A DNA stretch of 6,331 nucleotides, taken from assembly GCA_003454415.1 (NCBI GenBank), contig DMKG01000152.1, forward strand, positions 660 to 6,990, in the 5' to 3' direction. Under the pieces are notes generated by a model, which saw only the letters and a program-made list of their open reading frames with translations, was not told the DNA's origin and did not search any database. Source of the stretch: Alphaproteobacteria bacterium. Its GTDB lineage: Bacteria > Pseudomonadota > Alphaproteobacteria > UBA11222. The position numbers and the translations under genes were made by a program. Position 1 is the stretch's first letter. Every line of letters begins with the position of its first letter. Positions 1 through 5,377 of the stretch are shown piece after piece.

Positions 1-1434
1 GAAATTCCCTATCAGGTGCAAAAGGGCAGACTGATTGAAAAGATCGCGGAACTGATCAACGCCCGGAAACTGCCCCTGCTTGGGGACATACGGGATGAAT
101 CGGCCGAGGACGTGCGCATCGTGCTTGAGCCGCGCGCCCGCACCGTGGACGCAGAAATGCTGATGAATCATCTATTCCGCCTGACCGATCTTGAATCCCG
201 CTTTCCCTTAAATCTCAATGTGCTGGACCGTAATCACGTGCCGCGGGTTATGCCCCTGCGCGACGTGCTGCGCGCCTTTCTCGATCACCGCAAAGAGGTG
301 ACCGTGCGCCGCACGGAGCACCGGCTAGGAAAAATTGATCACCGCCTGGAGGTGCTGGATGGCTACATCATCGCCTTTCTCAATCTGGACAAGGTCATTC
401 ACATCATCCGGACTGAAGACGAGCCGAAACAGGAACTGATAAAATCCTTCAAGTTGACGGAAGCGCAGGCGGACGCCATTCTGGACATGCGTCTGCGCGC
501 CTTGCGCAAGCTTGAGGAAATGGCGCTGCGGCAGGAACACAAGACTCTTTCAGAGGAGCGCAAGGAGTTGCGCGCGCTGCTGAAATCGGAAGACCGGCAA
601 TGGGACTTTGTTTCCCGGGAACTGCAGGCGCTGCGCACGAAATTTGGCCCCAAAACGGCGCTGGGAAAGCGGCGAAGCCGTTTTTCCGAAGCCCTTCCGG
701 TTTCGGAGATTGTACTGGAGACCATGATAGAGCGGGAACCGGTTACGGTCGTATGCTCACAAAAGGGATGGATTCGCCAGTTGAAGGGGCATTTGCCGGA
801 AAACAGTGAAATCAAATACAAGGAAGGTGACGGTCCGGCTTTCTGGCTGCATGCACAGACCACGGATAAACTGATTCTGTTCGCCACCAATGGACGCTTT
901 TACACGCTTGCCTGCGAAAAACTGCCAGGAGGGCGCGGACAGGGTGAGCCGGTGCGGCTAATGATCGATCTGGACAATGATCATGATCTGGTCACGGTAA
1001 GGGTGCATGACCCCAGCCGGATGCTGCTGGTGGCTTCCACCAGTGGCCACGGATTTCTGGTGCAGGAGTCCGAAGTGGCGGCATCCACCCGTAACGGCAA
1101 GCAGGTGCTGAATGTTTCCGCGGGCTGCGAGGCGGTGGTGTGCGCGCCAGCTCTGGGGGACAGCGTCGCGGTGATAGGCGAAAATCACAAGCTGCTGATT
1201 TTCCCGCGCGATGAACTGCCACTGATGACCCGCGGCAAGGGCGTGATTCTGCAGCGCTTCAAGGATGGCTGCCTGAGCGATGTCCGTCTGTTTGATCTGG
1301 CGGATGGCCTAGTCTGGCGCGACCGGTCGGGGCGCGAACACAGGGAGAAGAAGCTTTCCGACTGGGCCGGCAAGCGCGGCCAGGCCGGCCGTCTGGCGCC
1401 GCGCGGCTTCCCGCGCAACAACAAGTTTGGATAG
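1..1434 (+). CDS. parC: DNA topoisomerase IV subunit A (ParC), C-terminal part, 5' truncated by the window
   Basis: ParC is the DNA-cleaving subunit of topoisomerase IV, which works with ParE to unlink daughter chromosomes. The reading frame is open from base 1 (EIPYQ, then the typical RLIEKIAELI) to TAG at 1432-1434, giving 477 visible codons. The family is usually about 740 residues, so roughly the first 260 residues, including the catalytic tyrosine, lie outside the window. The GTG at 16 is internal and not a start. Visible residues 1 to about 160 are the end of the breakage-reunion core. Residues about 170-202 (KLEEMALRQEH and following) form the coiled-coil region. From about 225 onward comes the beta-pinwheel, with GWIRQLKGH near 256-264 and the late motif TRGKGVILQRFKDG. 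A canonical GyrA box (QRRGGKG) is absent and the tail is ParC-like, so GyrA is unlikely. No frameshift is seen. The gene converges on the minus-strand cluster. Confidence 0.93.
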   Translation, partial: EIPYQVQKGRLIEKIAELINARKLPLLGDIRDESAEDVRIVLEPRARTVDAEMLMNHLFRLTDLESRFPLNLNVLDRNHVPRVMPLRDVLRAFLDHRKEVTVRRTEHRLGKIDHRLEVLDGYIIAFLNLDKVIHIIRTEDEPKQELIKSFKLTEAQADAILDMRLRALRKLEEMALRQEHKTLSEERKELRALLKSEDRQWDFVSRELQALRTKFGPKTALGKRRSRFSEALPVSEIVLETMIEREPVTVVCSQKGWIRQLKGHLPENSEIKYKEGDGPAFWLHAQTTDKLILFATNGRFYTLACEKLPGGRGQGEPVRLMIDLDNDHDLVTVRVHDPSRMLLVASTSGHGFLVQESEVAASTRNGKQVLNVSAGCEAVVCAPALGDSVAVIGENHKLLIFPRDELPLMTRGKGVILQRFKDGCLSDVRLFDLADGLVWRDRSGREHREKKLSDWAGKRGQAGRLAPRGFPRNNKFG

Positions 1435-1436
1435 GG

Positions 1437-1474
1437 CGGATTTCGGGATTACCGCGGCTGGCGACCCGAATCTG
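1437..1474. terminator. Imperfect stem-loop between convergent parC and the DUF486 gene, possible bidirectional terminator
   Basis: GATTTCGGG (1439-1447) pairs with CCCGAATC (1465-1472) with one bulged T. A G-T and a C-G pair extend the stem to 1437/1474. The 17-base loop contains CCGCGG. It starts three bases after the parC stop and ends 22 bases from the stop of the opposing gene, the right place for a shared terminator. Neither strand has a T-run after the stem, so this is not a textbook intrinsic terminator. Placement is the main support. Confidence 0.3.
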
Positions 1475-1495
1475 ATCCACCATAGATAGTACCGC

Positions 1496-1846
1496 CTACC
1501 ATCTGTGAAAGATGAAAAATGCGCCCACCGCGATCAGGGCGAAACCCGCAAAGTGGTTCCAGTTCAGCGGCTCTCCCAGATACCAGACAGAGAATACGGC
1601 GAAAACTGTCAGAGTAATAACTTCCTGAATGGTTTTCAGTTCGGCGGCGCTGAAAACTCCATGGCCATACCGGTTGGCCGGCACCTGAAACAGATATTCG
1701 AACAAGGCTATCCCCCAGCTTATGAGGATAACGGTCAAGAGCGGGGCAGTCTTGAATTTCAGATGCCCATACCAGGCGATGGTCATGAAGATATTGGAAA
1801 CCAGCAGCAGGCAGATGGTCAGCCACGGGGCGGGGATGGCGTTCAT
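1496..1846 (-). CDS. DUF486 / DMT-like small four-helix integral membrane protein
   Basis: This 116-residue protein fits the DUF486 family (small membrane proteins related to the drug/metabolite transporter group). Transport activity is assumed from that relation, and I know of no defined substrate. Family hallmarks are visible: FMTIAWYGHLKF (20-31), FEYLFQVPANRYG (49-61), LKTIQEVITLTVF (70-82) and LNWNHFAGFALI (94-105). Four hydrophobic segments lie near 7-26, 34-54, 73-90 and 98-114, matching a complete four-helix protein of normal family length. The stop is TAG. The ATG at 1844-1846 lies 12 bases after the stop of the upstream gene (1859-2374) with no clear Shine-Dalgarno, so translational coupling is plausible. 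It is the last gene of the minus-strand cluster and converges on parC. Confidence 0.88.
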   Translation of the reverse strand: MNAIPAPWLTICLLLVSNIFMTIAWYGHLKFKTAPLLTVILISWGIALFEYLFQVPANRYGHGVFSAAELKTIQEVITLTVFAVFSVWYLGEPLNWNHFAGFALIAVGAFFIFHRW

Positions 1847-1858
1847 ACCGTTCGGGGC

Positions 1859-2374
1859 TCATTCAAATTCAATTTTAAATTTTCTTTCGGCCTCTGCGCC
1901 CCAATAGCGGATGCTGAGCCGGTAACGCGTGTCCGCTTTATAGCGCTGCACGTCTAGCGGGATTTCGATCTCATCCTCTGAATACTGACCGGGCGGCAAA
2001 TTCGCTTTTATGACAACCTGCGAGCAGACTTCTTCCGCAGGCGCCTGAATGAAATCGCCATGATCGTCCGTAATATACCAGCGGATGATCTTGCAGGGAG
2101 TAGGCGCTTCCAGCAGCGCGGTTTCAGCAGCATTGTTTTGCAGTTTGACCGTTACGGGTAAATTGACCAGGGTGTTGGATCTGGGAATAAGTATTTTTTC
2201 CCGCATATCGATCTTCAGAGCCAACGGTCCGTCATCCTGCAGCATTTCGGACTGACTGATTGTATAAACTGTGCCTACAATCAACAGCATCCAGAAAGCC
2301 GTGCGGATCATAGCCTGTCTGGAGTCATCCCCAAGGTTATTCCAGAAATTTTGCACGTTTCGCCACATATGCAT
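1859..2374 (-). CDS. Hypothetical single-span membrane-anchored protein with extracytoplasmic beta-rich domain
   Basis: I do not recognise this 171-residue protein. It has a short polar N-terminus, one hydrophobic helix at about 22-40 (MIRTAFWMLLIVGTVYTIS), and a C-terminal domain of about 125 residues rich in alternating beta-type strands (LVNLPVTVKLQNN, YRLSIRYWG, KFKIEFE). The domain is probably periplasmic. It holds two cysteines, C94 and C117, which could form a disulfide there. The strand pattern and the LPPGQYSEDEIEIPL segment suggest an Ig-like or BsuPI-like beta sandwich, by eye only. The ATG at 2372-2374 follows an in-frame TGA six bases upstream, so the start is there or at the second ATG (2366-2368). 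Neither has a strong ribosome binding site. It sits 112 bases downstream of bpt and 12 bases upstream of the DUF486 gene, so it is probably co-transcribed with the latter. Confidence 0.72.
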   Translation of the reverse strand: MHMWRNVQNFWNNLGDDSRQAMIRTAFWMLLIVGTVYTISQSEMLQDDGPLALKIDMREKILIPRSNTLVNLPVTVKLQNNAAETALLEAPTPCKIIRWYITDDHGDFIQAPAEEVCSQVVIKANLPPGQYSEDEIEIPLDVQRYKADTRYRLSIRYWGAEAERKFKIEFE

Positions 2375-2422
2375 GATCGGTCATTACCCATGGACAGCCG
2401 GCAGGTGGCGCGCTTCCCAATG

Positions 2423-2467
2423 CCCCGTCAGCTGGCCGGGGAAGAAGGAGTATGCTCCGCCGGGGAA
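2423..2467. repeat. Small hairpin and 9-bp direct repeat in the bpt downstream gap
   Basis: The 112-base gap 2375-2486 shows no convincing gene. It contains a 5-bp stem CCCCG (2423-2427) / CGGGG (2437-2441) around CAGCTG, and the 9-mer GCCGGGGAA twice (2435-2443 and 2459-2467, 24 bases apart). No T-run follows the hairpin on the minus strand, so it is a poor terminator. Both patterns are short enough to arise by chance. Confidence 0.25.
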
Positions 2468-2486
2468 ATTCAGGTTGGAGAAGCGG

Positions 2487-3242
2487 TCAGCCGGAGCCCT
2501 GTGGGCCGGTATAGGTTTGCCAGTGATTGTCGCGCAAGACTTCCAGGGGCTTGAATCGGGACTTGTAATGCATCTTACGGCTGCCCTCGATCCAGTAACC
2601 GAGATAGACGTAGGATAGGCCCATTTCCTGCGCAATCTGAATATGCCGCAGGATCATGTAAGTCCCCAGACTGCGGTGATCGTGTTTTGGGTCGAAAAAA
2701 CTGTACACCATGGAAAGCCCGTCCCCTGTAACGTCAGTAATGCAGGCAGCCAGAAGCCTGCCCGGATCATCCGGAGCCGGCGGATCAAAGGGAAGACGGA
2801 ATTCCATCAGATAGGTCGTAATAGGACTGTCTTCCACCATCATCTGATAATCAAAGGCGTCCATTGCGGCCATGCCGCCGTCTCCATGGCGCGCCTGCAG
2901 ATACCGTCGCAGCAGATGATATTGTTCGATGGTCGCATGGGCGCTGGCAAGATTGAGCCGCAGGTCCTGATTGCGGCGTAAAACCCGCGCAAAGTTTTTT
3001 CCGGCCTTAAACCGGGCGACCGGCACACGCACCGAGGTGCAGGCGTTACAGCCGGCGCAGGCAGGGCGGTAGACGATGTTCTGGCTGCGCCGGAACCCCA
3101 TATCTGCAAGCGTATCATGCAGCAGGTTCGGGTCATCACCAGAAAGGCGTGTGAAAATCTTTCTTTCTTCACGCCCGGCGAGATAAGGGCACGCCGAAGG
3201 TGAAGTCACAAAAAACCGCGGAATCTGCACCGGCTTGGTCAC
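2487..3242 (-). CDS. bpt: Aspartate/glutamate leucyltransferase (Bpt; arginyl-tRNA-protein transferase family)
   Basis: Enzymes of this family transfer an amino acid from charged tRNA to the N-terminus of proteins. The bacterial Bpt type moves leucine onto N-terminal Asp or Glu, marking the protein for ClpS/ClpAP degradation in the cytoplasm. The 251 residues match the normal family length. The N-terminal domain shows CPYL (18-21) and GFRRSQNIVYRPACAGC (49-65), continuing as NACTSVRVPV with C62, C65 and C68. The C-terminal GNAT-like domain ends with GYWIEGSRKMHYKSRFKPLE (215-234), the family signature. The start is GTG at 3240-3242, supported by AGGAG eight bases upstream and no better ATG nearby. 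Leucyl rather than arginyl specificity is inferred from bacterial homologues. It lies between a thioesterase gene (71 bases upstream) and a membrane-protein gene. Confidence 0.93.
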   Translation of the reverse strand: MTKPVQIPRFFVTSPSACPYLAGREERKIFTRLSGDDPNLLHDTLADMGFRRSQNIVYRPACAGCNACTSVRVPVARFKAGKNFARVLRRNQDLRLNLASAHATIEQYHLLRRYLQARHGDGGMAAMDAFDYQMMVEDSPITTYLMEFRLPFDPPAPDDPGRLLAACITDVTGDGLSMVYSFFDPKHDHRSLGTYMILRHIQIAQEMGLSYVYLGYWIEGSRKMHYKSRFKPLEVLRDNHWQTYTGPQGSG

Positions 3243-3250
3243 CTGAGACG

Positions 3251-3255
3251 CTCCT
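3251..3255 (-). promoter_or_regulatory. Ribosome binding site deciding the GTG start of bpt
   Basis: On the minus strand AGGAG lies eight bases before the GTG at 3242. It is the only good Shine-Dalgarno in the minus-strand cluster and supports GTG as the initiator. Confidence 0.7.
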
Positions 3256-3258
3256 GAG

Positions 3259-3292
3259 AACTTGCAAGTTTCCCTATGCGAATCCTAGCATA
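3259..3292. promoter_or_regulatory. Two adjacent palindromes upstream of bpt, possible operator or leader structure
   Basis: AACTTGCAAGTT at 3259-3270 is a perfect 12-bp palindrome ending four bases from the bpt ribosome binding site. Next to it, TATGC (3275-3279) and GCATA (3288-3292) form a second dyad with an 8-base spacer. They fill about half of the 72-base gap between the thioesterase stop and the bpt start. They could bind a dimeric regulator or affect ribosome access. No convincing sigma70 promoter is visible here; TATGCT and TAGGAT on the minus strand are only weak -10 candidates. Confidence 0.4.
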
Positions 3293-3313
3293 CCGCCCAA
3301 AGGAAGAAAATCA

Positions 3314-3781
3314 TTATGCGCGGCCGCCCAGCAGCATAAGCCGTTCCCGTAACACTGTTTCTATCGGGGAAGGACGGTCGTTTTGCTGATCGACACGCAC
3401 CATGGTCATTTCCGCGGTGGCGACGCAGCGTCCAGCATTGAAAACCCCCTGCCCCAAACGCAGCGAGGTATTGCCCAACTCCAGAACAATGGTTCCCGTT
3501 TCGATGTCGCCAGGCCAGTGAACCTGCGCCAGGAAATTGATCGAGAGCCCGACGATCAACCACGCACGTCCATCAATGCCGTCATGAGCGCCGACCGCAC
3601 GGAACAAAGAAACCCTGCTTTCCTGACAGAATTCAAAAAACTTGACATTGTTCAGGTGTCCGTTCCTATCCAGATCTGCAAACCGCAGGATATCGTGCCG
3701 GATATGTTGATAATTCTCCTGCAGAGTCAGATCGACAGGATGATCGCCGATTTTCCCTTTTGTTGTTTTGTTCTTTTTCAT
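3314..3781 (-). CDS. Acyl-CoA thioesterase, 4-hydroxybenzoyl-CoA thioesterase-type hotdog fold
   Basis: This 155-residue protein belongs to the 4HBT/YbgC-type hotdog thioesterases, which hydrolyse acyl-CoA (or acyl-ACP) to free acid and CoA in the cytoplasm. The diagnostic segment is RFADLDRNGHLNNVKFFEF (33-51). D38 is the expected catalytic aspartate by alignment with the Asp of 4HBT, followed by the NGHLNN turn and the long hotdog helix. The later strands WLIVGLSINFLAQVHWPGDI and TIVLELGNTSLRLGQGVF fit the fold. The acyl substrate cannot be told. The first 30 residues are a lysine-rich extension before the core. ATG at 3779-3781 is the only start seen in frame, with a weak ribosome binding site. 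It is divergent from the amine oxidase gene across a 275-base gap and is the first gene of the minus-strand cluster. Confidence 0.86.
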   Translation of the reverse strand: MKKNKTTKGKIGDHPVDLTLQENYQHIRHDILRFADLDRNGHLNNVKFFEFCQESRVSLFRAVGAHDGIDGRAWLIVGLSINFLAQVHWPGDIETGTIVLELGNTSLRLGQGVFNAGRCVATAEMTMVRVDQQNDRPSPIETVLRERLMLLGGRA

Positions 3782-3788
3782 GATTCTG

Positions 3789-3886
3789 ATTTCGCCAGTT
3801 TTCGACCTAGGGCCCCAAATCTGAGGGGCTCCACATTAATTCGCCCGGGGGAGCAGCCTTCAGATTCATCAGGGTAACTGGCAAAT
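3789..3886. repeat. Nested imperfect inverted repeat in the divergent intergenic region, part 1
   Basis: Outer arms: ATTTCGCCAGTT (3789-3800) and AACTGGCAAAT (3876-3886), complementary over 11 positions with one extra base. Inner arms: AATCTGA...GCTCC (3818-3832) and GGAGC...TCAGATT (3850-3866), sharing AATCTGA/TCAGATT and GCTCC/GGAGC exactly with a mismatch and a 2-base bulge between. The loop is 17 bases. There is also a short stem GCCCC (3812-3816) / GGGGC (3825-3829), which competes with the inner arms. It lies in what would be the leader of the thioesterase mRNA. It may be a structured leader, a regulator site or an eroded small repeat element. Confidence 0.45.
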
Positions 3887-3889
3887 GGA

Positions 3890-3919
3890 TATATATCTAG
3901 TGTGGTTTAAGGATTTGAA
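3890..3919 (-). promoter_or_regulatory. Candidate sigma70 promoter for the thioesterase gene
   Basis: On the minus strand TTCAAA (plus-strand positions 3914-3919, 4 of 6 to TTGACA) is 18 bases from TATATA (3890-3895, 4 of 6 to TATAAT). The -10 falls inside the palindrome GATATATATC (3888-3897). Transcription would begin near 3880 and give a leader of about 100 bases containing the inverted repeats of 3789-3886. Matches are moderate, and AT-rich runs produce such hits by chance. Confidence 0.3.
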
Positions 3920-3970
3920 ATAGGCTCCCGGCCCAACCTCATCATGAGGCGCAGTTCAGATCCACCACAC
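3900..3970. repeat. Imperfect inverted repeat in the divergent intergenic region, part 2
   Basis: The left arm GTGTGGT (3900-3906) plus GGATTTGAA (3911-3919) pairs with the continuous right arm TTCAGATCCACCACAC (3955-3970). That is sixteen positions with one T/G wobble, interrupted by TTAA at 3907-3910. Inside lies a second perfect dyad, CCTCAT-C-ATGAGG (3937-3949). The right arm (TTCAGATYCAYC) also resembles 3859-3870 in the preceding repeat, so the two structures may be related copies. Function is unknown. Candidates are an operator for a divergent regulator, an RNA leader element or an eroded mobile repeat. Confidence 0.5.
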
Positions 3971-3995
3971 CAGGCGGCGTTCATGAAAAATAGTA

Positions 3996-4023
3996 CTGAC
4001 AGCTCAACCCTTGCGCCAATTTT
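3996..4023 (+). promoter_or_regulatory. Weak candidate promoter for the amine oxidase-frmA operon
   Basis: CTGACA (3996-4001, 5 of 6 to TTGACA) is followed after 16 bases by AATTTT (4018-4023), a poor -10. Transcription would start near 4030, leaving a leader of about 27 bases. The -35 is good, but the -10 is not, so an activator or a different sigma factor may be needed, or the promoter may lie elsewhere in 3900-4050. Confidence 0.22.
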
Positions 4024-4056
4024 TTCCGAGTTCCGGTTGTTCGAGCATAAACAGGC

Positions 4057-5361
4057 ATGAATCTCCTTCCGCAAATTGAATCCGAATTTGGACCGCAGAG
4101 TTATTATCTGGACAGCGCCAGTCCTCCGGCGTTTCATCCCAGGCTTGAGGGGAGCCACACATGCGACGTTTGCGTTGTCGGAGCAGGATTTACCGGCCTA
4201 TCCGCAGCCCTGAATCTTGCGGAAGCCGGGTACAGCGTCGCTCTTCTGGAAGGCGAACGCATAGGTTGGGGCGCGTCAGGAAGGAATGGCGGTCAGGTCC
4301 TCACTGGCTTTGCCCCCTCTTTGAACAAAATCGAGGGATGGGTGGGCGAAGCACATACGCGGCAATTATGGGAGATGTCGCTGGAAGCCACGCAGATCCT
4401 GCAGGAGCGCATGGCGCGCCATCGGATTGATGCGGAGTACCGCGCGGGTTATGTTCTGGCGGCGGTGCGTCAGCGGCAGATGAAGGATCTTGCCGAAGAA
4501 CATCTGTATGTCTCGAGGCTGGGCTATGACCAGATGAGGATGGCCAACAGGGAAGAGGTGCGCACTCTGGTGAACAGCGAGCGCTTCCAGGGTGGGCTGG
4601 TCGATATGGGCTCTGGACATATTCACCCCTTGAAATATGTCCGTGGCCTGGCGAAAGCCGCTACCCAGTCCGGTGTGCGGATCTTCGAGCAGAGCCGCGT
4701 CAACGCCATCCACCCAGGCAATCCGGCGTCGCGCGCCCGCGCCGTGACTGCGGCGGGGGAAGTGCAGGCGGATCATCTGGTGCTTTGCTGTAATGCCTAT
4801 ATCGGCAATCTGCAGCGGGAGATGCGCTCCCGCATCATGCCGGTGGGCACATATATCATCGCCAGCGCGCCTCTGGGGCGCGAACTGGCGCTCAGTCTGC
4901 TGCCCACGAATTATTGCGTTTCCGACGCCAATTTCGTGCTGGATTATTTCCGCCTGTCGGCGGATTGGCGCATGCTGTTTGGCGGAAGGGTCAGCTACAC
5001 GACGATCCCGCCTGCGGGACTCGCCCGGCGGATGCGTCAGCGCATGCTGGCGGTGTTTCCGGAATTGAGGAATACCGCCATTACCCATGCCTGGGGCGGC
5101 TTTGTGGATATTTCGATGAACCGTCTTCCGGATATTGGGCGCTTGCCGGGGAACGTTTATTATGCACAGGGATTTTCTGGTCAGGGGGTCGCCCTTACCG
5201 GACTGGCCGGCAAGGTCATCTCCGACGCCATCAGGGGAGATTCGGAAAAATTTGATGTGTTCGCGCGTATCCCGCACCGACCGTTTCCAGGGGGAGAATG
5301 GCTGCGCCTGCCACTGCTCACTCTCTCGGCGCTCTATAGCCGTTTGCAGGATCTGATCTGA
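4057..5361 (+). CDS. FAD-dependent amine oxidase / oxidoreductase, DAO family, PuuB/OrdL-like
   Basis: This is a 434-residue flavoprotein of the D-amino-acid-oxidase (DAO) family. Members oxidise a C-N bond with FAD, giving an imine that hydrolyses to an aldehyde or keto acid. The closest match by eye is gamma-glutamylputrescine oxidase (PuuB/OrdL group, about 426 residues). The Rossmann dinucleotide motif is [20 protein letters not shown] (39-58, GxGxxG at 42-47), with acidic E65 for the FAD ribose. GASGRNGGQ (72-80) is the PuuB-like flavin contact loop, and [18 protein letters not shown] (369-386) is the C-terminal FAD-binding signature. An in-frame TAA (4048-4050) two codons before the ATG fixes the start. 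The upstream AGG is only one base from the ATG, so initiation may be weak. frmA begins 16 bases after the TGA, which makes an operon likely. Putrescine derivatives, N-methylated amino acids and other secondary amines are all possible substrates. Confidence 0.9.
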   Translation: MNLLPQIESEFGPQSYYLDSASPPAFHPRLEGSHTCDVCVVGAGFTGLSAALNLAEAGYSVALLEGERIGWGASGRNGGQVLTGFAPSLNKIEGWVGEAHTRQLWEMSLEATQILQERMARHRIDAEYRAGYVLAAVRQRQMKDLAEEHLYVSRLGYDQMRMANREEVRTLVNSERFQGGLVDMGSGHIHPLKYVRGLAKAATQSGVRIFEQSRVNAIHPGNPASRARAVTAAGEVQADHLVLCCNAYIGNLQREMRSRIMPVGTYIIASAPLGRELALSLLPTNYCVSDANFVLDYFRLSADWRMLFGGRVSYTTIPPAGLARRMRQRMLAVFPELRNTAITHAWGGFVDISMNRLPDIGRLPGNVYYAQGFSGQGVALTGLAGKVISDAIRGDSEKFDVFARIPHRPFPGGEWLRLPLLTLSALYSRLQDLI

Positions 5362-5365
5362 AAAT

Positions 5366-5371
5366 AAGGAG
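5366..5371 (+). promoter_or_regulatory. Strong ribosome binding site of frmA
   Basis: AAGGAG ends six bases before the ATG at 5378, giving ideal spacing. It contrasts with the poor site of the oxidase gene upstream, so the dehydrogenase is probably translated more efficiently from the same mRNA. Confidence 0.8.
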
Positions 5372-5377
5372 TACGCC

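Noticed and set aside
1..1434. Whether the first gene is gyrA rather than parC
   Set aside because: The beta-pinwheel lacks a canonical GyrA box, and the visible GWIRQLKGH and TRGKGVILQRFKDG segments and short tail fit ParC.
1474..1482. GATCCACCA occurs here and again at 3959-3967, hinting at a dispersed repeat
   Set aside because: A shared 9-mer is expected many times by chance in a window of this length, and the flanks do not align.
1505..1957. A 150-codon plus-strand open frame over the DUF486 gene
   Set aside because: The minus strand encodes a complete DUF486 protein with all family motifs; the plus-strand product is low in structure and unrecognised.
2384..2635. An 83-codon minus-strand frame running from inside bpt across the 112-base gap
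   Set aside because: Most of it overlaps bpt in another frame, it has no ribosome binding site, and the gap portion matches nothing I recognise.
3383..3877. A 164-codon plus-strand open frame over the thioesterase
   Set aside because: It is antisense to the hotdog thioesterase, whose catalytic motif is intact, and the protein has no recognisable features.
3897..3973. A tRNA-like fold: seven-base pairing GTGTGGT/ACCACAC followed by CA, with a TTCAGATCC resembling a T-arm
   Set aside because: The T-stem does not pair in either register, there is no D-arm, and the middle hairpin leaves only a one-base loop instead of an anticodon loop.
3907..4158. An 83-codon minus-strand frame ending MMRLGREPISNP
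   Set aside because: It overlaps the conserved start of the amine oxidase by about 100 bases, runs across the inverted repeat, has no clear ribosome binding site, and shows no domain I recognise. It may be a relic but is not supported as a gene.
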